This document shows, in pieces, positions 62,320 to 64,000 of a stretch of 64,000 nt of DNA. How positions within the stretch are numbered: the stretch's first letter is position 1; every line of letters begins with the position of its first letter. The DNA comes from Acetobacteraceae bacterium. GTDB lineage: Bacteria > Pseudomonadota > Alphaproteobacteria > Acetobacterales > Acetobacteraceae. The translations under genes and the position numbers were made by a program. Below the pieces are notes generated by a model. That model had not been told where the DNA came from. It was given only the letters and a program-made list of their open reading frames with translations, and ran no database searches. The stretch lies in assembly GCA_030041255.1 (NCBI GenBank), contig JASHOF010000012.1:1-64000 (forward strand). The letters are read 5' to 3'.

Positions 62320-63714
62320 ATGGATCAGCCGCTCGAGACCGTTCGCACCAACTCGCGAATCGTTGCCGAATATCGCGCCCGCACGGCGGGCTCCGCCGCG
62401 CTGGCGAAGGAGGCGCTGGGGCTCCTGCCGAGCGGGATCGCCCATGACGGGCGACACATCGCGCCCTACGGCATCTATGTCGCGCGGGCGGAAGGGCCGC
62501 GCAAATGGGATGTCGATGGCAACGGCTATGTCGATTACTTCGGCGGACACGGGGCGCTGCTGCTCGGCCATCGGCATCCGGAGGTGATGCGGGCGGTGGA
62601 GGCAGCACTTGGCGCAGGCACGCATTTCGGCGCCAATCATCCGGGCGAGGTCAGGTGGGCGACGGCGATCCGGCGTCTCGTGCCGTATGTGGAGCGCGTG
62701 CGATTCACATCGTCCGGCACCGAGGCGACACTGATGGCAGTGCGCCTGGCGCGCGCCTTCACCGGGCGGAACACGCTGGTGCGCTTCAAGGGCCATTTCC
62801 ACGGCTGGCACGATCACATGACGTCGGGCTTTGCGAGCCATTTCGATGGCACGCCGACGGTGGGCGTGATCGAGGGTATTCCGGCGAAGGTGCGGCTCCT
62901 GGAGGCGGGCGACGAGCGAACGCTCGAGGCGGCGTTCGCGGAGGATCGGGACCTCGCCGCGGCGATCATCGAGCCGACCGGGGCCTCGTTCGGGCAGGTA
63001 CCCGTGAGGCCCGAGTTCGTGCGGGCGCTGAGGCGGATCACGGAGCGGCACGGCGCGCTGTTGATCCTGGACGAGGTGGTCACGGGCTTCAGGGTTTCGC
63101 GCGGTGGCGCGGCGATGGCGTTCGGCGTGACGCCGGACCTGGTGAGCTATGCCAAGATCGTCGCCGGCGGGCTGCCGGGCGGGGCGGTGGCCGGGCGAGC
63201 AGATGTCCTGGATCGGCTCGACTTTGCGGCGATGGCGCGCGCGGGGCAGGAGAAGATCCAGCATCCCGGGACCTTCAATGCCAATCCGGTCTCTGCCGCG
63301 GCGGGGATCACCACGCTTGGAATCATTGCGGAGGGCGATGCGAATGAACGCGCCGATGCGACGGCAACCCAACTCAGGGAGGTGCTGAACGAGGTGTTCA
63401 CGGAGGCCCGTTGCGGCTGGGCGGCGTACGGAACGGGTTCCGGGTTTCACGTTTTCCTGAATGCGGCAGAGAGGCCGATCGATCCCAGGCGCTTCGATGC
63501 CGAGGCCATATCGGCAGAAGAACTCAAGCGGCAGCCGGCGAGGCTGGCGGAGCGGCTGAGGCTGGCGCTGCTCTTGAAGGGCGTGGACGTGAACGGGCGG
63601 ATCGGCGGGTTCGTTTCGGCAACGCATGGAGCGGCCGAGATTGCGGAGACCGCGGCGGCGTTCCGCGAGGCGATCCGCATGCTGCGCGCCGAGGGGGAGA
63701 TGGCGCGGGGCTGA
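62320..63714 (+). CDS. PLP-dependent aminotransferase class III, glutamate-1-semialdehyde aminomutase-like
   Basis: A 464-residue class III aminotransferase. It shows KWDVDGNGYVDYFGGHGALL, RVRFTSSGTEATLMAVRLAR, FKGHFHGWHDHMTSGFASH, LILDEVVTGFRVSRGG (PLP Asp) and YAKIVAGGLPGGAVAGRADV (Schiff-base Lys). It is longer than HemL and differs in its N-terminus (LLPSGIAHDGRHIAPYGIYV), so it is more likely a catabolic transaminase or mutase than HemL itself. Its neighbours, a deacetylase-type hydrolase and an exported binding protein, support degradation of an acylated amino compound; the substrate is unknown. Confidence 0.87.
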   Translation: MDQPLETVRTNSRIVAEYRARTAGSAALAKEALGLLPSGIAHDGRHIAPYGIYVARAEGPRKWDVDGNGYVDYFGGHGALLLGHRHPEVMRAVEAALGAGTHFGANHPGEVRWATAIRRLVPYVERVRFTSSGTEATLMAVRLARAFTGRNTLVRFKGHFHGWHDHMTSGFASHFDGTPTVGVIEGIPAKVRLLEAGDERTLEAAFAEDRDLAAAIIEPTGASFGQVPVRPEFVRALRRITERHGALLILDEVVTGFRVSRGGAAMAFGVTPDLVSYAKIVAGGLPGGAVAGRADVLDRLDFAAMARAGQEKIQHPGTFNANPVSAAAGITTLGIIAEGDANERADATATQLREVLNEVFTEARCGWAAYGTGSGFHVFLNAAERPIDPRRFDAEAISAEELKRQPARLAERLRLALLLKGVDVNGRIGGFVSATHGAAEIAETAAAFREAIRMLRAEGEMARG

Positions 63715-63894
63715 GGCGCGGCCATGCCAGGGTCCGATTGGCGTCGTACCGTTACCCATACCACATCTCGTGTCCCAACCAGAACCAGCCTCAACATATC
63801 GGTCCCGAGGAATCAGTGCGCTTGCCGGGGCAGGAGTGGTTGTGGTACCATTTTTGCGTACTAAAGACGTGAACCCATCGGGAGGGGCGAGCAG

Positions 63895-64000
63895 ATGTCC
63901 GAAAGAAAGGAACAGGAATTCGTCCTGCAGCAGGACGCGCGGCGGCAGTTGCAGCAGGGCAGAATCGACAGGCGCGAATTCCTGACGCGAAGCCTGCTGA
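63895..64000 (+). CDS. Start of a Tat-exported protein, probably a solute-binding protein
   Basis: From ATG 63895, with GGGAGGGG 7 bases upstream, the frame encodes MSERKEQEFVLQQDARRQLQ, then QGRIDRREFLTRSLL and runs off the window. RREFL with a following hydrophobic start is a twin-arginine export signal of the kind found on peptide/opine-type ABC binding proteins. The mature part is outside the window, so an exported redox enzyme cannot be excluded. The 180-base gap before it holds a possible promoter but no gene. Confidence 0.7.
   Translation, partial: MSERKEQEFVLQQDARRQLQQGRIDRREFLTRSLL

Overview
The window is GC-rich, tightly packed bacterial chromosome carrying mostly core metabolism, informational and envelope genes. 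Several features point to an alphaproteobacterium, probably in the Rhodospirillales/Acetobacteraceae range: a DksA with a degenerate zinc finger, FliX beside FlgI and a CheL/FlgJ-type rod-binding protein, the proS-lolC-lolD-dnaE order, an sdhCDAB operon, and CTAGAGCA-type intergenic palindromes. That placement is inference, and I cannot name a genus.

Layout. 1-800: a low-information left edge with two doubtful small genes. 0.8-5.6 kb: a small catabolic island with an alpha/beta hydrolase, a Gfo/Idh oxidoreductase, an amidase, a serine-hydrolase relic and a GntR/UTRA regulator. 5.8-14.5 kb: a complete respiratory nitrate reductase operon, narK-narG-narH-narJ-narI followed by a parvulin, all on the minus strand. 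14.7-17.9 kb: dksA, a frameshifted fliX and a flagellar trio (flgI, rod-binding protein, FlgN-like chaperone). 17.9-26.8 kb: a LysR regulator, uppP, an SGNH hydrolase, a cinA-type protein, a GNAT-NUDIX fusion, tRNA-Lys(CTT), a flavin reductase, cca and an MsbA-like exporter. 26.8-34.7 kb: hemF, cytochrome bc1 petB-petC without petA, mtnP, and the sdh operon with a GlsB/YeaQ membrane protein between sdhA and sdhB. 34.9-39.0 kb: galU, a phosphohexomutase and a GH15 glucoamylase/trehalase. 39.1-42.1 kb: a tartrate/malate dehydrogenase, pyrE and an amidohydrolase. 42.1-48.8 kb: dnaE, lolD, lolC, proS. 48.9-54.2 kb: a candidate small RNA or leader with a strong terminator, kdsB, secA, argJ. 54.2-57.3 kb: an accessory strip with two transposase relics, a hydroxyacid dehydrogenase, a GFA protein and a CBS protein. 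57.4-60.8 kb: a truncated DUF3141 gene, phosphotransacylase, fabI and ackA in one operon, behind a promoter with a TTGCACTGCAA palindrome. 61.1-64.0 kb: a deacetylase-type amidohydrolase, a GSA-aminomutase-like aminotransferase and the start of a Tat-exported protein.

How the genes fit together. NarGHI takes electrons from quinol, and SdhCDAB supplies them. The petBC products belong to the competing aerobic branch, but the Rieske gene is elsewhere. LolCD, MsbA-like, UppP, KdsB and GalU/Pgm serve the envelope. The 61-64 kb genes look like part of an uncharacterised uptake and degradation pathway.

No clearly new defence or mobile system is present. The least explained signals are a dispersed structured repeat family (four copies, one compensatory base-pair change between two of them), the terminator-ended transcript candidate before kdsB, and the palindrome-containing promoter of the truncated DUF3141 operon.
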